The translations under genes were made by a program, and so were the position numbers. Under the pieces are notes generated by a model. It ran no database searches. It was not told the origin of the DNA and worked only from the letters and a program-made list of their open reading frames with translations. Below, piece by piece: positions 26,381 to 39,127 of a stretch of 64,000 nucleotides of DNA; the first letter of the stretch is position 1; every line of letters begins with the position of its first letter. This DNA comes from Brachionus manjavacas (taxonomy: Eukaryota; Rotifera; Eurotatoria; Ploima; Brachionidae). Where the stretch lies: assembly GCA_019054805.1 (NCBI GenBank), contig JAHQIY010000003.1, forward strand, positions 5,704,001-5,768,000, given 5' to 3'.

Positions 26381-27394
26381 TTAACACTCAAAAACCGGAG
26401 GGGCTTTTTAGAACCTTTTTGGTACTTCTTTTGCTTGTTGTTCCAAAAATTTAATTAAATATTAATTTTTTTTCATCAAAACTAAAATCAAAAAAATATT
26501 ATAAATAATTAATTTTGATTTTGATTAAAATATAATTTTATTTTAATGCAATTATATTTTAAAAAAGTATACGTTAAACCCACCCGGAGAGGGTCTTTTT
26601 GAACCCTCCATAAATATTGTCTTATAAAACAAAGACATGGCTAATTATGCTTTTGATTCCCAACTTTACTTAATTCCTAAAATTAATAATAATTTTTTGA
26701 ACCATGTCTCGATGAAAAGCTTTTGAACTTCGTAATAAATTGGATGATACCTAACCTGAAGTTTCTGATGATAATTTTAATGATTATCAGGAAAATTATG
26801 AATTTGATAATAATTTCAAATAAGAAATGGAAAAATCAAATCAACCTTTAACAAATTACCTGAATAAGAAGAAACTAATAATGAAAAAAATTGGAAAAAA
26901 GAGTTTATATTGATTAGAATGAATGACGGAGAAGAGACATGTCTCAGAGAAAAGATAAATTTCTAATGAGAAAGTTAAGCCTACAAGCTATGCTTAGCAT
27001 AAAAAAATGTGACCAAACAGACAGCATTTTGACTTGACCATGATAAATTTTTATTGAATTGTAACAATTGTAACCTGAAAGCTTTAGATCCTAATCTTTC
27101 ATTTACAAAAAGAGATATATCAGCTTTATCGGTGTTTATTATGCAAGAGGTGTTTTATGCCAAAAAAAAGTTTTCTCTCAAAGCCATGTGGTCAAAAATT
27201 TGGTCATGTAGTCAAGCTCGATTTTTCCCATTACGGAAAAAAGTTTACTTGTGATAAGGATTTATGTTTATTTAGGTAGGGGAGATGGTTTTTAAATCAT
27301 TTTATGCATCTTAAAAAAAAAAATATATTGAAGGGATTATTTGGACCCCTTCAGTACTTAACGTTTAAAAAAATTTTCGGTGTTTGAGTGTTAA
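26381..27394 (+). mobile_element. Short non-autonomous piggyBac-like element
   Basis: The element is bounded by TTAA on both sides, the piggyBac target duplication. Its terminal inverted repeats start CACTCAAA and continue A/C-ACCG, matching at 15 of 17 positions. Inside are decayed pieces of a piggyBac-type transposase. An acidic N-terminal-like segment lies at about 26,703-26,830 with several stops. A C-terminal zinc-ribbon-like segment with C-x4-C spacing, ending in an H-F-M-H, lies at about 27,160-27,300. The DDE core is missing, so this is a dead internal-deletion derivative of about 1 kb that would depend on a transposase supplied elsewhere. Confidence 0.72.
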
Positions 27395-28220
27395 TACTCG
27401 ATACGATGTTTAAGTTGGTCAAGATTTTCAGCTTTCCAGTTATTTTAGTTAATTCTTCTATTTTAATTATACAGACTATAAAATCAGAAAGTACCTGATT
27501 TTATTTTACCAAGTACCATTATATTTTACCAGTATATGTTTTAGTCGTATTTTATTAAATTTTCTAGAACCAAAAAATGTTTTAGTCAATTTTTTAATAA
27601 AAAAAATGTACTTTTTGACGTTTTATTATTGTTTTTATAGAAATTTTTAGAAAAAAATAAAAAATGAACAAAATTATTTTTTTTTAGCCATTCGAAATAA
27701 TCTTTTAACAACAACATCTTTATTTTTGTCTTTTTTGTCATTTTTTTTTGTTGTGATACTTCTTGTGATGGTGGTTGTTGTTCTAATGAGTCTGGTAGTT
27801 GTTCTGATGATGTATATGGTTATATAGATGATATTGATGGTTGTCCTGATGGATAAATTATCATGGTATCAATTTCAGGTAAATTGGGTGGTTAACTTCT
27901 CATCCACGCTGCCTTTGCTATCTTTGGACGTCCCCTTTTACGATTGCCTTAAATTTTCAAATCAACTTCGTAAGTGATAAAGTGATAATTAATTCTAATT
28001 GAATTAATTTTTGGTTTCATTTAAATTAATATTTGGTACTAACTAAAATAGTTGGACCTTATTAGGTACAAAAAAAATAATATTAGATATTAATAACTTA
28101 TTTTAGGTACTATAAAACATATAAGTACTAATTTTTTAATGGTTTTAAAATTAAATTTCATTTGATACTACATAAAATATATTTAGGTACTGAATAGAAT
28201 TTTTTAGGTACTAAGTAAAA
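27395..28220. repeat. Degenerate AGGTACT-containing repeats
   Basis: At least six copies of A-G/A-GTAC-T in an A/T background occur between 28,035 and 28,212, for example 28,035, 28,064, 28,105, 28,122, 28,185 and 28,206. Two outliers lie at 27,489 and 27,511. Spacing is irregular (about 17-60 bp), and the flanks resemble TTTTAGGTACTAARTAAAAT. It looks like a decayed tandem array. No gene is seen in this stretch. Confidence 0.45.
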
Positions 28221-28321
28221 TAAAAGCTTTATAGTAAACTATTCTTCAGTTCTTAAATTCAGGTCAAAAATCCTCAATCGTAGACAATTCTGATACATAG
28301 AAACTTAGAAACATAGATACT

Positions 28322-28615
28322 TAGAAAGAAGGGAAGCTCTTAAATGGACAACACTTGAAGTAAGGCGACAGCGTGGTGACTTAATCCAGATACATAAGAT
28401 CCAGCAAGGTCATGATGGGGTTGAGCTAATACACGGTTACAATAAGCATCAAATGGTCTTGACTGTCCAGCAGATTGAACAAGAGATAGTAGGTTGGGAA
28501 TAGAACGACAGCTTATAAGAAACTGTGCAGTACAACATAACTTTTTTACCAATAGAACGGCTAGTTGCAGGAACGCATTTGACAATAAAACTCGCAGTAA
28601 ATAAAATATCGACAT
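28322..28615 (+). mobile_element. LINE remnant, reverse-transcriptase C-terminal region
   Basis: The plus frame from about 28,330 reads through a segment with the LINE signature around T-T-L-E-x-R-R-x-R-G-D-L-I-Q, followed by a K-I-x-x-G. This is the conserved region after the reverse-transcriptase domain of CR1/Jockey-type LINEs. The frame then meets a stop near 28,500 and continues only as fragments. The catalytic part of the enzyme is absent. It is an old, broken copy. Confidence 0.6.
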
Positions 28616-30809
28616 ATTAAAAAAAAAGAATAGATAAACTTCTTTATAATATGGGAAGTTAAGCCTAACAAATAAAATGACTGTAGACTGTAAAAGTGGA
28701 ACGTCTACTGGCGTTTCCGCTCGTGATTTTCAATCTCCACAGCATAATTACAACTACTACTACTAGCTCTCAATTGGAAGCAATTCTGTTCCATTATCAG
28801 GTTTATGATCTTTCGGAACTTATTCAATATTTTTCGATTTCAGGTAGTCTTGAACTTTCTTGAATGATGCAAGGTCAGACCAAAACATTTTGATTGACAG
28901 CTTAAACAATGTAATGTTAAGAAATTCTTCTAAAGAAAAACACATTCCTAAATAGTTAAGAACTTCCCTTCTTAGTTTTTTATTCGCATCTGAATTTAAA
29001 TCCAAAATGCGTTAAAACATTTTCGAAGGGTTTCTTCATTACTTTATTTTTTAAATTTAATTTGTAAAAAAAAAAGAAAGAATTATTTATTAAAAAAAGT
29101 TTCACACTAAATATGAAGTCAAATTAAAGCTTTTATCAAATTTTAATGATCATCTTCAAAACATAAATATAAAAGAATATGAAGGTTTGAAATTTTTATT
29201 TTTATCTAATTTTTCTGCAAAAATTTTGTTAATGCAGAATTATAAACAATACTTGGTTTGCTTTACAAAAAAAATATGTATCTTTATTTAAATTTTTCAT
29301 TGTTTTTTCTTTTTTTTTTCAATTTAAGATAATTTTTGAGCATAATCATTGAAAATTGGCCACAAACTTCATTTCGTCATTTTAAATTTTAAATAACCCA
29401 AAAATTGGATTATCGTGTGTTAATTTCTGAGACAAAGACAACAAAATCATTAAATTTTGGTTCTTTTTTGCCTTGATAACTTTATTTTGTTTTTTATTTT
29501 TTAGAATACAAATCTAACTTTGATATTTTTTTACAAATGCGCCAACTTTTAGTATAAATTCATTATCATTGAATTTATTCAAAGTTCAAAAAATGCCTGA
29601 AATGAAATAACGAACATTTACTTATCTGAATAAAGAAGACTAGAAAACGTTTGTTGAGTATTAAAAATGGAATGAAACTCATTAAATGAAAAAACAGTGT
29701 TTGTAGTTGACTAAGTGTTAATGTCTGTATTGGAATAAAAATTATAAAATTCTGTTTTTAATTATTTTTTTATTCTAACTCTTATTGTTCTTCTCCTGAG
29801 AAGGAGAAGAAGGTTAATTAATTACAAATGAATAATATAAGATTTACTATCGTTTCCAAATTTGGATTTACGTTTTGAAAGGTCACAGTTTTGAAAGGTT
29901 TTGAAAGGTTTTTAAATAATTAATAAATTGCTAAAATTTAGGATTGTGAAATTCGTTCCAACTGGATATTTTAAATCCAGAAAGCTTAAATATCTTTTTA
30001 ACTATATGAAATAATTTAGTTTTCTAAAAAGTTAATTGGATTTTGCTTTAATTCAGTAAAATAAGTCTTCTATAAAATCCGCAATTATCTTCATTTTGTA
30101 CGCCATCAAAAAGCATTTTAATCAACTGGGCGATTACTTTGCAGAGTTTTTCATTTATTGAAATGATTGAATAAAAAAAAAAATCACAACCTCTTAATTT
30201 TTTTTCCTTTTTTTTCTTTGATAACCTTACACAAAATAAAATAAAAAACAAGATGTTGTTTGTTAAAAATTGTTTTTATTTGTAAAAACTTTTGTAAATT
30301 AATTTTATGAATTTATTTTCGCTCTGAGAAAACATTACCAGCTTTGGAAAGAAATTAAACGGGCCCAAATTAAGATCTTTTTTCAAAACCAAAATGATAT
30401 TCCAATCACAATTAAAATCCAAATAATTTAGTTAGAATAGAAAAATCTAGTTTAAAATACTAATCTAACTTCATTTATTTTGATTGAATCGAATAAAAGG
30501 TCTAATTACCATGGCATGCCAAAATCGCTATTTTGCAGAGTAAGTATATATTTTTGATAGTTGTGAAATGACAGATAATATTTTGAGCATGTTTATATTC
30601 TTCTGGCAAATCATTAATGGATGGTAAAAATTCTGGGGTTAGGGTATAGTATTTTTCTTAAAAATATCTCACGTGACTAAGTAACATGTCAGGTTCAATT
30701 TTGACGGTACTTTTCTAATATAGAATGGATCTTTTTAACTGCATGCATTTCATTTATTTAAAAGCGTGCATCACTCAGCAAGGATATGTGGTATAAACAT
30801 TAAGCCTAC
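28616..30809. other. AT-rich spacer without a recognised gene
   Basis: There is nothing here I can support as coding. A short imperfect repeat of TTTTGAAAGG occurs three times near 29,875-29,910. The spacer separates the LINE remnant from the broken C copy of the A/B family. I looked here for later exons of copy C and found none. Confidence 0.4.
29788..29811. repeat. Perfect short hairpin
   Basis: TTCTTCTCCT and its exact reverse complement AGGAGAAGAA flank the loop GAGA. The 10-bp stem with a 4-base loop stands out because its flanks are almost pure A/T. No T-run or gene end makes it an obvious terminator, and its role is unknown. Confidence 0.6.
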
Positions 30810-31043
30810 TTTTTCGAACCATTGACAAAGTTTATGAGTATTGTCTCGTTGCAAAGTAGCATAAACTTTCTCAAGGTTATCATGAGAAAATTTTTGTAAA
30901 AGTTCTTTTAGCTTTATAAGAGAAATAATCTATAATTTCTAATTTAACATTTCCCTTAATTCATCAACATTGGGAGTTTCTGGCATTAGACAATAATTTG
31001 GAAAGAATGGTAAAGCTGACAAAATTTTTAAAGAAGTTTGAAA
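30810..31043 (-). pseudogene. Copy C of the A/B family, broken two-exon remnant
   Basis: Two exon-like blocks match genes A and B. The first (31,043-30,960) parallels exon 1 of B, with L-K-I-L-S, L-P-F-F-P and P-E-T-P-N-V-D. The second (30,911-30,810, 34 codons) parallels exon 2, keeps an AG acceptor and GT donor, and ends with L-C-Q-W-F-E-K as B ends with L-C-Q-W-S-E-K. The exon 1 block has an in-frame TAA just upstream, no usable ATG, and no clean donor. No counterparts of the later exons were found downstream. The matching Lys-rich stretch 5' of the block shows the N-terminus decayed in place. It has the same orientation as A and B, so it is probably an old tandem duplicate. Confidence 0.72.
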
Positions 31044-32409
31044 TTTTTTTATTTATTTTTTACTCTTTTTTTCTTTCGTCTCTTAGGGATTATTTTGAAA
31101 GTAAAAAAAAATTATTTCGACATTTTAATAGTAAATCTTTATTAAGTTAACAATTGTATGCAAAATTTCTCAAGGAATTGATTACTCATTTTCTTCTTTT
31201 ATTCAAACCAAAACAAATGAAAAAAAAAATTGCAGCAGATAATTGGAATTTTTTTTAGATATTTCACAGTTTTTGTAAAATTTAAAAGTGAGCTTATAAT
31301 TAAGTCTTATATAAATATAAATAAGCTATACATTTTTGAACCCCAAAAAGGTTAAACATTAGTATTAACATTGTGTTTATATTGATGTGAAATGAGTAGT
31401 TTAAGATGATGCATTTTGTGTAATGAATTACTTTTTATCATACGAAAAAAAAAGATTTTTTAAATTTTAAAACTTTTTAAATAAAAAAAAAATAGTTAAA
31501 TTAAAAATAGGTTATCTTTTGATTTCTCGTATTTTATGTAAGCGTTTCGATACAGGTCTTGGCTTTAAGTTGATTTGTTAATTTTTCAATTTAGCTCATT
31601 CTTCTCTTATTTTTTAGTTCTTAAATTGGCAATATTTTTTTATAATCAAAAAATTTTATTTTTTTGATATTTAACGTCCAACTTTATAATGTAGGTTTTA
31701 AAAAGAAAATAATAATTTTTGTTAATAATTTTAGAAGTAGTAATTCAATGGTGTTGTGAAAAAATACTGATTTAACAAAAATGTTTCCTATTTGGAATAA
31801 TTAAATTTAAAATCAAAAGAATATCAAATAAAGTTGTTTATTTTAGTTTTATCAAAAACATATTTTTCACTATGTTGAAATTTATTTTGAGAATATTTTT
31901 AACTTCAATTTTAATTTTTTATAAAAAGAAACATTTTAGTTCAATTTGTACGGAATTTCATTACGCCTATTACAATAACTAATCTTCCATTAGACATTCT
32001 TTAAAAAGTGGAGGTGAAGTTCCTTTCAATTCGATTTTTTAAAGTTTAAAAGACTATTTTTAACGAAGAGATAAATAACTTTTATACAAATTTTTACAAA
32101 TTTTTTTATCAATTTAGGGATCAATTTTGAGATAAAAAGTAGTAAGATGCTGCTATCTTAGACACAAGTTTTTCAGCAAAAAATAGAAAATCTCGTTGGA
32201 TCCATTTTAAGATTAAATAAATGAGTAAAATTTTTATTATTTTGTTATAAATTAAAGAAAAAAAAATGTTGTTTTGCAAATAAAGTTATTAGTATATTTC
32301 AAAATTTTTGTTTCCACACATTCATGGTAAAAATACCTACCGAACTTAATAAAAATAAAAACAACAATTCATTTTGTTAAAACTTGATTATTAGTTTAAG
32401 TGAAAGTTT
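31044..32409. other. AT-rich spacer between pseudogene C and gene A
   Basis: I see no open frame with coding character and no recognised repeat. It includes the 3' flank of gene A, which ends at 32,410 on the minus strand. Confidence 0.45.
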
Positions 32410-35400
32410 TCATAAAGGCTTGAGTTCATCCATTATTAAATCAAATATGTAATTAATCTCCGGTTCCATCTCTACCATTAACTGCGGTTTTGACGAGTCC
32501 AACTTTCTTAAAAATTTAACATCATCTAAAAACACCGTGTCCAAATAACGCCTTTTAAGCTCGTTCAGCACAAATGTGACAGACTTGATCTCAACCAAAT
32601 CATCCTCAAACAACTTAATAATCTGATTAATAGTTGATTTTATTTGATTTAAATAGTTTTTCCCATAGGTTATTCTAAATACAAGATGATAACTCAAATA
32701 TTTTTCCAACATTCTAGATATTTCGTCCAAGTGTCCTGACAAAGGGTACAAGATAATTTCCTGATTTTCAAAATAAAAGACCATAAAAAAAATAATCGTT
32801 TCCAAGTCCTCCACTAAAGTTTTCGTAAAACCAAGCTCTAGTTTAACATTCTCAGTCCATGAAGTGTTCGCGTTTCTAAAATTAATCTCATTTGTTTGCT
32901 TCCGATCATTTATGTCATTCAAGTCTTGGTTCACTTTTTCCAAGCTTTTATAGATTTGTTCAAATGAAAAAAAAACTTTGCGTAACACCAATTCTTTGGA
33001 TTCAAATTTGAACAGATTTTTGTCGATTTTTTTTGTTATACTCAATAAGTTTGATTTCGGGTATCTTCGAGTTAAAGGCTGATCAAAATCGGGCTTAATT
33101 TCATTTATTTTATCATGTATTAACAAAGCTGTCTCGGTGATTAGTTCACTAATTCGTGCCAAAAATTGAGTGTCTTTTAGAGATATATTTTTGTGTATGC
33201 ACATAAATTCGCCCAAATCCTTGATAAAGTCAGACACCAACAGCAAATCATATTCACCAAATTTTGAATTGAGCTCCAAAGTAAGACTATCTATGTTTCT
33301 AAACATTCCACGATTTGCTATTCTTTCTACAGCTCTAATGCAGTTATTATTGTAATCTTTGAATATGGTTTCAAAATTTTCCAAAATTTTGTCTATTTCC
33401 AACATTGTGTTCGGATTTCTTTGAAATATATGAAAAGCTAAAGACAAGATAGTCTAAAATTACAAAAAATAAGGGTCTTTTTTTTAATTTTACATTATAT
33501 TACCTCATATGTTTGAACTATTTCGAATAAATAGTTAAGTTTGTGCAGTTTATTCATCTTTTTCTTCCAATATGATGAATAAAATTTCTGAAATAATTTT
33601 TGCTTTAGAAGTTTTGACAATTGATATCAGCATTTAATTTAAATTTTTTTTTCATTAAAGATAATAATTTGATAAATGAGGTAAAATACACAACTAAAAT
33701 GTTCAAGTATGTAAGTGTTAATATCCAAGAAAATTGCTTAGGTTTAGATCAAGTTTGAAGCATTTGTTAAAAAGACAAGAATCGCTTAAAATTATTTAAA
33801 ATTTAATTTATTTGGAAAATACTTTTTTAATCAAATTACTATAAATTTATTAGGAAAATAAATTATTTTCCAAAACAAAATTTGACTCTATCAAAAAATG
33901 ACGAAAATTTTTAAAATTATTTGATAATAAAAGAGTTTCTTTTTCAGAACTGTGGTCAAGTGTATACTTTAAATATATTATACAAGATTAAAGCAAGATT
34001 ATTTTTGAAAAAAAAGTGACAAATTAGGTTGAGAAAGTCAATTAAAATATTTTCAGAATTTTTTACAAATTATTTAGTTACACTAATAAGACATAATGAA
34101 TTTTCGGAATAAAGAACAAAAACAAAAATTTAAAGTCGAAACAATTTTCTTTTTTTAGGTCTAAAATAAATTCTGAAAAATTTATCAAATGGTTAAAAAT
34201 TTCCATGATCTAAATTAAGTATATGAAGTAACTCTGCAATAATTATTTGCCAATATATTTAATGCTTTGCAGACTTTCAGGTTTTTTTCAGAGACTTAAT
34301 TTGGGTGATTCAAATTTTGTATAAGACTGATAAAATATAGTATTTTTTACGTAATTTTTTTTAAGCCTGAAAAAAAAGATATTTTTAAATTTTTTTGAAA
34401 TTTTTTTTTTTTTTAAATTATAAACCTGTAAAAATGGGGCTATAGTAAATGATTCATCTAGAGATACTAAAGTCAATATTGTCGGATTTAGCGAACGGGT
34501 TTTAGAGAACTAAAACACTTTTATTTTCTTTTTTTTTTAACTATTTAAAAAAACAAAAAGAAACAAAGAAAAGTGGGTTCAAACGAAGGCTTATCTGAGT
34601 AAAATGAACTTTTAAAAGTTGAAAGTTGAAGAGTTAAAAATGCAAAAATCTGGAAAAGCTTCACGAATCTTTTAGCTAAAATTTAGGCGTTCAGGTTCGA
34701 AATTTTTTTCTCGCATTGATATTTCCTAAATGGAAAATTAATCTATTCTAATCTGGCACATTTTTGGTATGTATTCTCCGGCTGCTCATAACTTCCTTAA
34801 AGACAAGCCTAAAAGAAATATCTTCACATCAAATGATTCAATTTTTTCTCCTCTTTAAATTCACATGTAGATCATTGGGAATTATTAGAAATTAATAATA
34901 TTATTTAATAAATTTATAATTATTTAATTTATTTCAAAACGCATTTTAAAGAATTTAATAAAATCGAAATTTTATTTCCGTCAAAGTTCAATTTTTTTTT
35001 AATTTTTTTATCTAAATTTTAAGTGAAGTGATACATTCCTTTTTCTCATGCTATTACAAACTAAACTCAAACAATTGAGTTAATTAATCAACATGCACCG
35101 TAGAATAAAAGTTTTTATTTTTTTTTGCAAGTAAAAATTAAAATTAAAATTAAAAAGATTAAAAATGACCGATACCTGTAAGTATGTATTAATATTTGTT
35201 TTAATTTTTACAGATTTATTTAAAAAAAATTTAATAAATAATTTTAATAAAGCTTAAATTAGATTTCTGTCTCATTGTGAAAAATTTAATCGTAAAATAA
35301 ATCCATAATGATTAGTGCGAGACTTTTGACTCAAAATATGATGGTTTATATCATTAATATTAATAATCATTTTTTAAATTTTTCTCTTAATCTCATAATT

Positions 35401-36038
35401 TTCTAATCAGAACCTTTTAATTATTTATAGTTAATTCAAAGCTTTGAAACATTATGACTTAATAAAATTGCCAAAGTTATTTGTTTATTTCTTAGTTACC
35501 AAAGTAATGGTTACTTAATGTGAGAAAAAAAAATCTTAATATAGAACATAAATAAATTTTCAAAAATTTAAAAATATTTCTTGTTTAGATAAATTTAGAA
35601 CAAAATTACTTTGATAGTCATTAGGTGATTTATCAATGTTTCATTTTTTCTGTGAACTTCACCGGATACTTCAGCATCAGATAGAAGATCAATTATCTTA
35701 AAAAAATTTAAATTTATTTTTATTCAATTAAGTTATACATAATTAGGTAAAGTAAAAAATTTAAATCATTGAAATCAAATTATGAACAGAAAATTTAAAC
35801 ATACCTTCTGACTCCATGGGCACAAATCGTCTTTACGATGAAAAATAATAGAAGCATCGGGTTCTGAATCTCGTGCAAAAACAAGCGAAAAAGAAGTGGC
35901 AATATCAGAAATCTAAATCAAAACTAGATAAAAAAAACAACTTAAACAAATGAATCATACTTTATCAAAGTTTCGCAATATCAATGGATCTGAATAGCAA
36001 CAAATAAGGCGATATAAAGTTTTTGCTTTTTGGCTCAT
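32410..36038 (-). CDS. Family gene A: unrecognised helical protein, 5 exons
   Basis: I do not recognise this protein. Comparison with gene B and splice sites give five exons: 36,038-35,961, 35,912-35,805, 35,696-35,610, 33,587-33,504 and 33,453-32,410. All introns are phase 0 and GT-AG, giving 466 residues from the ATG at 36,038. Exon 2 ends L-C-P-W-S-Q-K. Exons 3 and 4 together equal the single exon 3 of B (I-I-D-L-L... then K-F-Y... ending T-Y-E). The large last exon gives 347 residues of charged, leucine/isoleucine-rich sequence, predicted mostly helical, with no signal peptide or membrane helix. Intron 3 is about 2 kb while the others are 48-108 bp. Codons are AT-rich like the surroundings. 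No stops interrupt the joined frame, so it looks functional. Confidence 0.72.
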
Positions 36039-38830
36039 TAGCTTAAAATGTGTTAACTCCTAATCGTTTTAATATTTGAAAATAGCTTCGATGATTTTGA
36101 AGTTTAATTTGAGTGACATAGGTTGATTAAAAATATGCTCAATCTATTACGTAAAAAATAACCATAAATAATTGTTCATTGATGCGTTTATTAAAAACCA
36201 GAAATTAAAATTTTTAACAAAACAAAATTGTTTAAAAATTTTTTTTAACTTTCTCTCAATCAGTTTATTAAAATTTTCTGCCTGGAAATTTTTTGTCTTT
36301 ACTAGACACGACTCTATTTTAATTATTCTAAAAATACACTCAAGTATTTGAATAAGCAAATTTAGTTTGAAATGAGCCAAACTTTAAATCCAATAATTTA
36401 AAAATTTGGAAAAAATCCAAAAAGAAAATTAAATAAATAATTATTTCATAGAAATCAATTTTAACAAATTTCTACAAGAAAAACGGTTTTTTGAAATTTC
36501 AAATGAATTACGTGTTCAATTAAATCTTTTTTTAGTACCTAGGAGTTTTGTGAGTAGTTTACTTTTTCAAATAAATAATGTATAGCTAAACTATTTGAAT
36601 CGAAAGTTTGCTTGTTAGGTTAAAGAATTTTTCACCATGGTAATAACTATACTTATCTATTTGCTAGACGTCAGTTTTTACATAAAAGTTTTTTTAAACA
36701 TTATTCAGGACAATATTATTACCTTAATTTTAAAATCGGATGACTTAAATTTTATAAAGATACTGATAAAATATCAAAATTATCAGATATACATTCAAAT
36801 TCAAGGAGTCATCTAGTTCACGATTTGGTAAGAATTATCCTATGCTGATTGAAAAATATTAAAAATATCAGAAAATTTTAAAATACATTTATAATGATAA
36901 TTTTTTGAAGTAGCTGAAATAGGATTTAGAAATTATCTTGATTCAAATTAAAAATTTTTATGTGAATTTAGTTTGGAAGATTCTTTTGTTAGGATTAAAC
37001 TGTTCACACAAAGATTGATAAATCCATTCATTAAAAAAATAATTAGATATATCTGTTGACAAAAAATTTTAAAGGCAAAAATTTTATTTCAAAACTAAAA
37101 CAAAATTCGTTGTTGATCAAATTTTCTATTTTGAGCATTGATAAAGAAAGTATAAAAAATTTCAAAGCATTTTATTTTTATTCATTTCTGAAAGATTCAA
37201 TTTTTTTTTTTAGAGAACGAAAAAAATTTCACATTCTAAACATTTTTTATTTGCTTTTGAATTTAGCAATAATTTGGTAATTTTAGTAGAAAGTGAAATA
37301 ATTAAATTTAAAAGATTTTTTCTTTTTAAATCAATAAATTGTTTAATTAAAACATGGTTTTGGATCAAAATTGCTTTGTTTTTAAGTTAAATTTTATGCC
37401 AACATTCAAATTTTTATCATATTTAAAAAACAAAATGTTCAATTAAAAATGAATTTAAATCATACATTTTTTTAAAATATTAATGATTTTTCTTTAATTT
37501 CAATAAAACTATAAATATAATTAACCACAATTGAATAAAGATAAATTAATAATTTACTTAGCACTAATTTATAAAAACATTAATACATTCCTAATTACCA
37601 AACGAAAGTAAGGGATGTCTTTCGATGTTGAAGTCTTTAGTGATGCCTATCGATCGCTAATATAATAATAAAAAAACACAAGCAAAATAAAGAAAAATAA
37701 TTAATTAAGAAAAAATAAAGTTATGAAATACTTGAAATAATTTTGACGATGTAAAATAAAAAAGAATATAAAATTATGATTACTCTTATTTTGAATTTGT
37801 AAATTATATTGAATCATTTATGTTTGTAATTTTTTTGTAATTTTTAATAATTTAACTCGTGGACCATTATCAACTTTTTATTTATTTTTTTTATTTTAGT
37901 TCTATAAGAAAGAAGATTTATTAATTTAATAGATTTATAAATCGTTTTTTAAATTTAATAGATTAATTGAAACAAAATCGGATTAAAAAGATTGAGCCAT
38001 TTAAAAGTAAATATTCAATTTATTATCTTCTTAAGGGGTTATTGAAATTAAATTCGAAATAAAACAGGATTAATTAACTAATATTATTCTATACTAAAAC
38101 TCTAAAAAATTAGTAAGGCAGTGTTTATGGATAAAATCTAATTTCCAAATCTGAAAAATAATTAATGACTCAATTTTTTGTTGAAATAGGAATATTTTGA
38201 TGCATTTAAATAGCATAGAACAATATCCTAAAAAAATAAAAAAAGAAAATTTTGTTCATAAGAAAAATTTTGCAAGTAAAAATTGCAATTTATGTCTTAA
38301 TTTAAAAAAAAAGAAAATTTGGTCAATTTTAAATAAAATTAAAAATGGGACTTTCTGTGACTGAGAGAGAGACTCCAAAAAGTGATTTCTTAATTAACGA
38401 AATCACCAATAAAAATCTTCAAATACGCCAATGAATGTGGTCAAGTCCATGCACAGAAAAATTGGACTTGATTGGGTTTTTTCTTTAGCAAAATAGATCC
38501 ATTTTATTAATAATATAACTTATCTATCTATTTTAATAACTTAGTTTTTCATTGTTTAACTTTTTGCTATAACTAATGCATCATCGGTTACTGAGAACTT
38601 GATTCTTTTTGGTACTTATCTAAATCAAATTATTCAAAATTTAAATCTTAAATTAGAAAACAAATTTAATAATTTACTTAAATAAACTCTACAATCTTCA
38701 CCATTTTTATTTTAAAACACTGTTTTTGTCCAAATTTGTAAATTTGCGCAATATAAAATTTCAGTAATTTAATGATGAAAATCGCATCTTTTAATTATAT
38801 TTTTAAATTACCGTATCCTTTCGTTCGATT
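36039..38830. other. AT-rich spacer upstream of gene A
   Basis: It includes the presumed promoter of gene A on the minus strand. I see no supportable coding region. Open frames near 36.2 and 37.1 kb are Lys/Phe/Asn-rich low-complexity translations of A/T runs. Confidence 0.45.
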
Positions 38831-39127
38831 ATGCTGCACCACAAGTTAAGACACGCTATTAGACCATGCACCAAAGTATATCTCGCCCATGCTATAATTT
38901 TGTTAACTTTGAGCGCATGCTCTAATAGCGTAATCACGCGTTAAGGTCCGCATGAAACACTAAAAACCTTAGGTTTAATGCGTCATCAAGATACGTTTTT
39001 AAAGCAAAAAATAAAAATATAAAAATGAATTTTCTAATTTTTTTCATTTCTTAATCTTTGGTGCAGCACCAAAAGCATAATTCAAAAAATTATTTTTTAT
39101 TTTTTGCCTTAAAAACGTCTCTTGATG
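38831..39127. mobile_element. Foldback/MITE-like element with nested inverted repeats
   Basis: Two inverted-repeat pairs sit side by side. Arms at 38,853-38,869 and 38,915-38,931 match at 16 of 17 positions. Arms at 38,984-39,016 and 39,095-39,127 match at about 31 of 33 positions. A third inverted match, around TGCTGCACCA, links 38,831 with about 39,062-39,070. The element has no coding content. Such multi-hairpin structures are typical of foldback elements or MITEs. The transposon superfamily and the exact ends are not determined. Confidence 0.6.

Noticed and set aside
30048-30251. Minus-strand 67-codon frame downstream of pseudogene C, considered as a remnant of the family's large last exon
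   Set aside because: The similarity to A or B is only a few hydrophobic positions in a helical pattern, not enough to claim.
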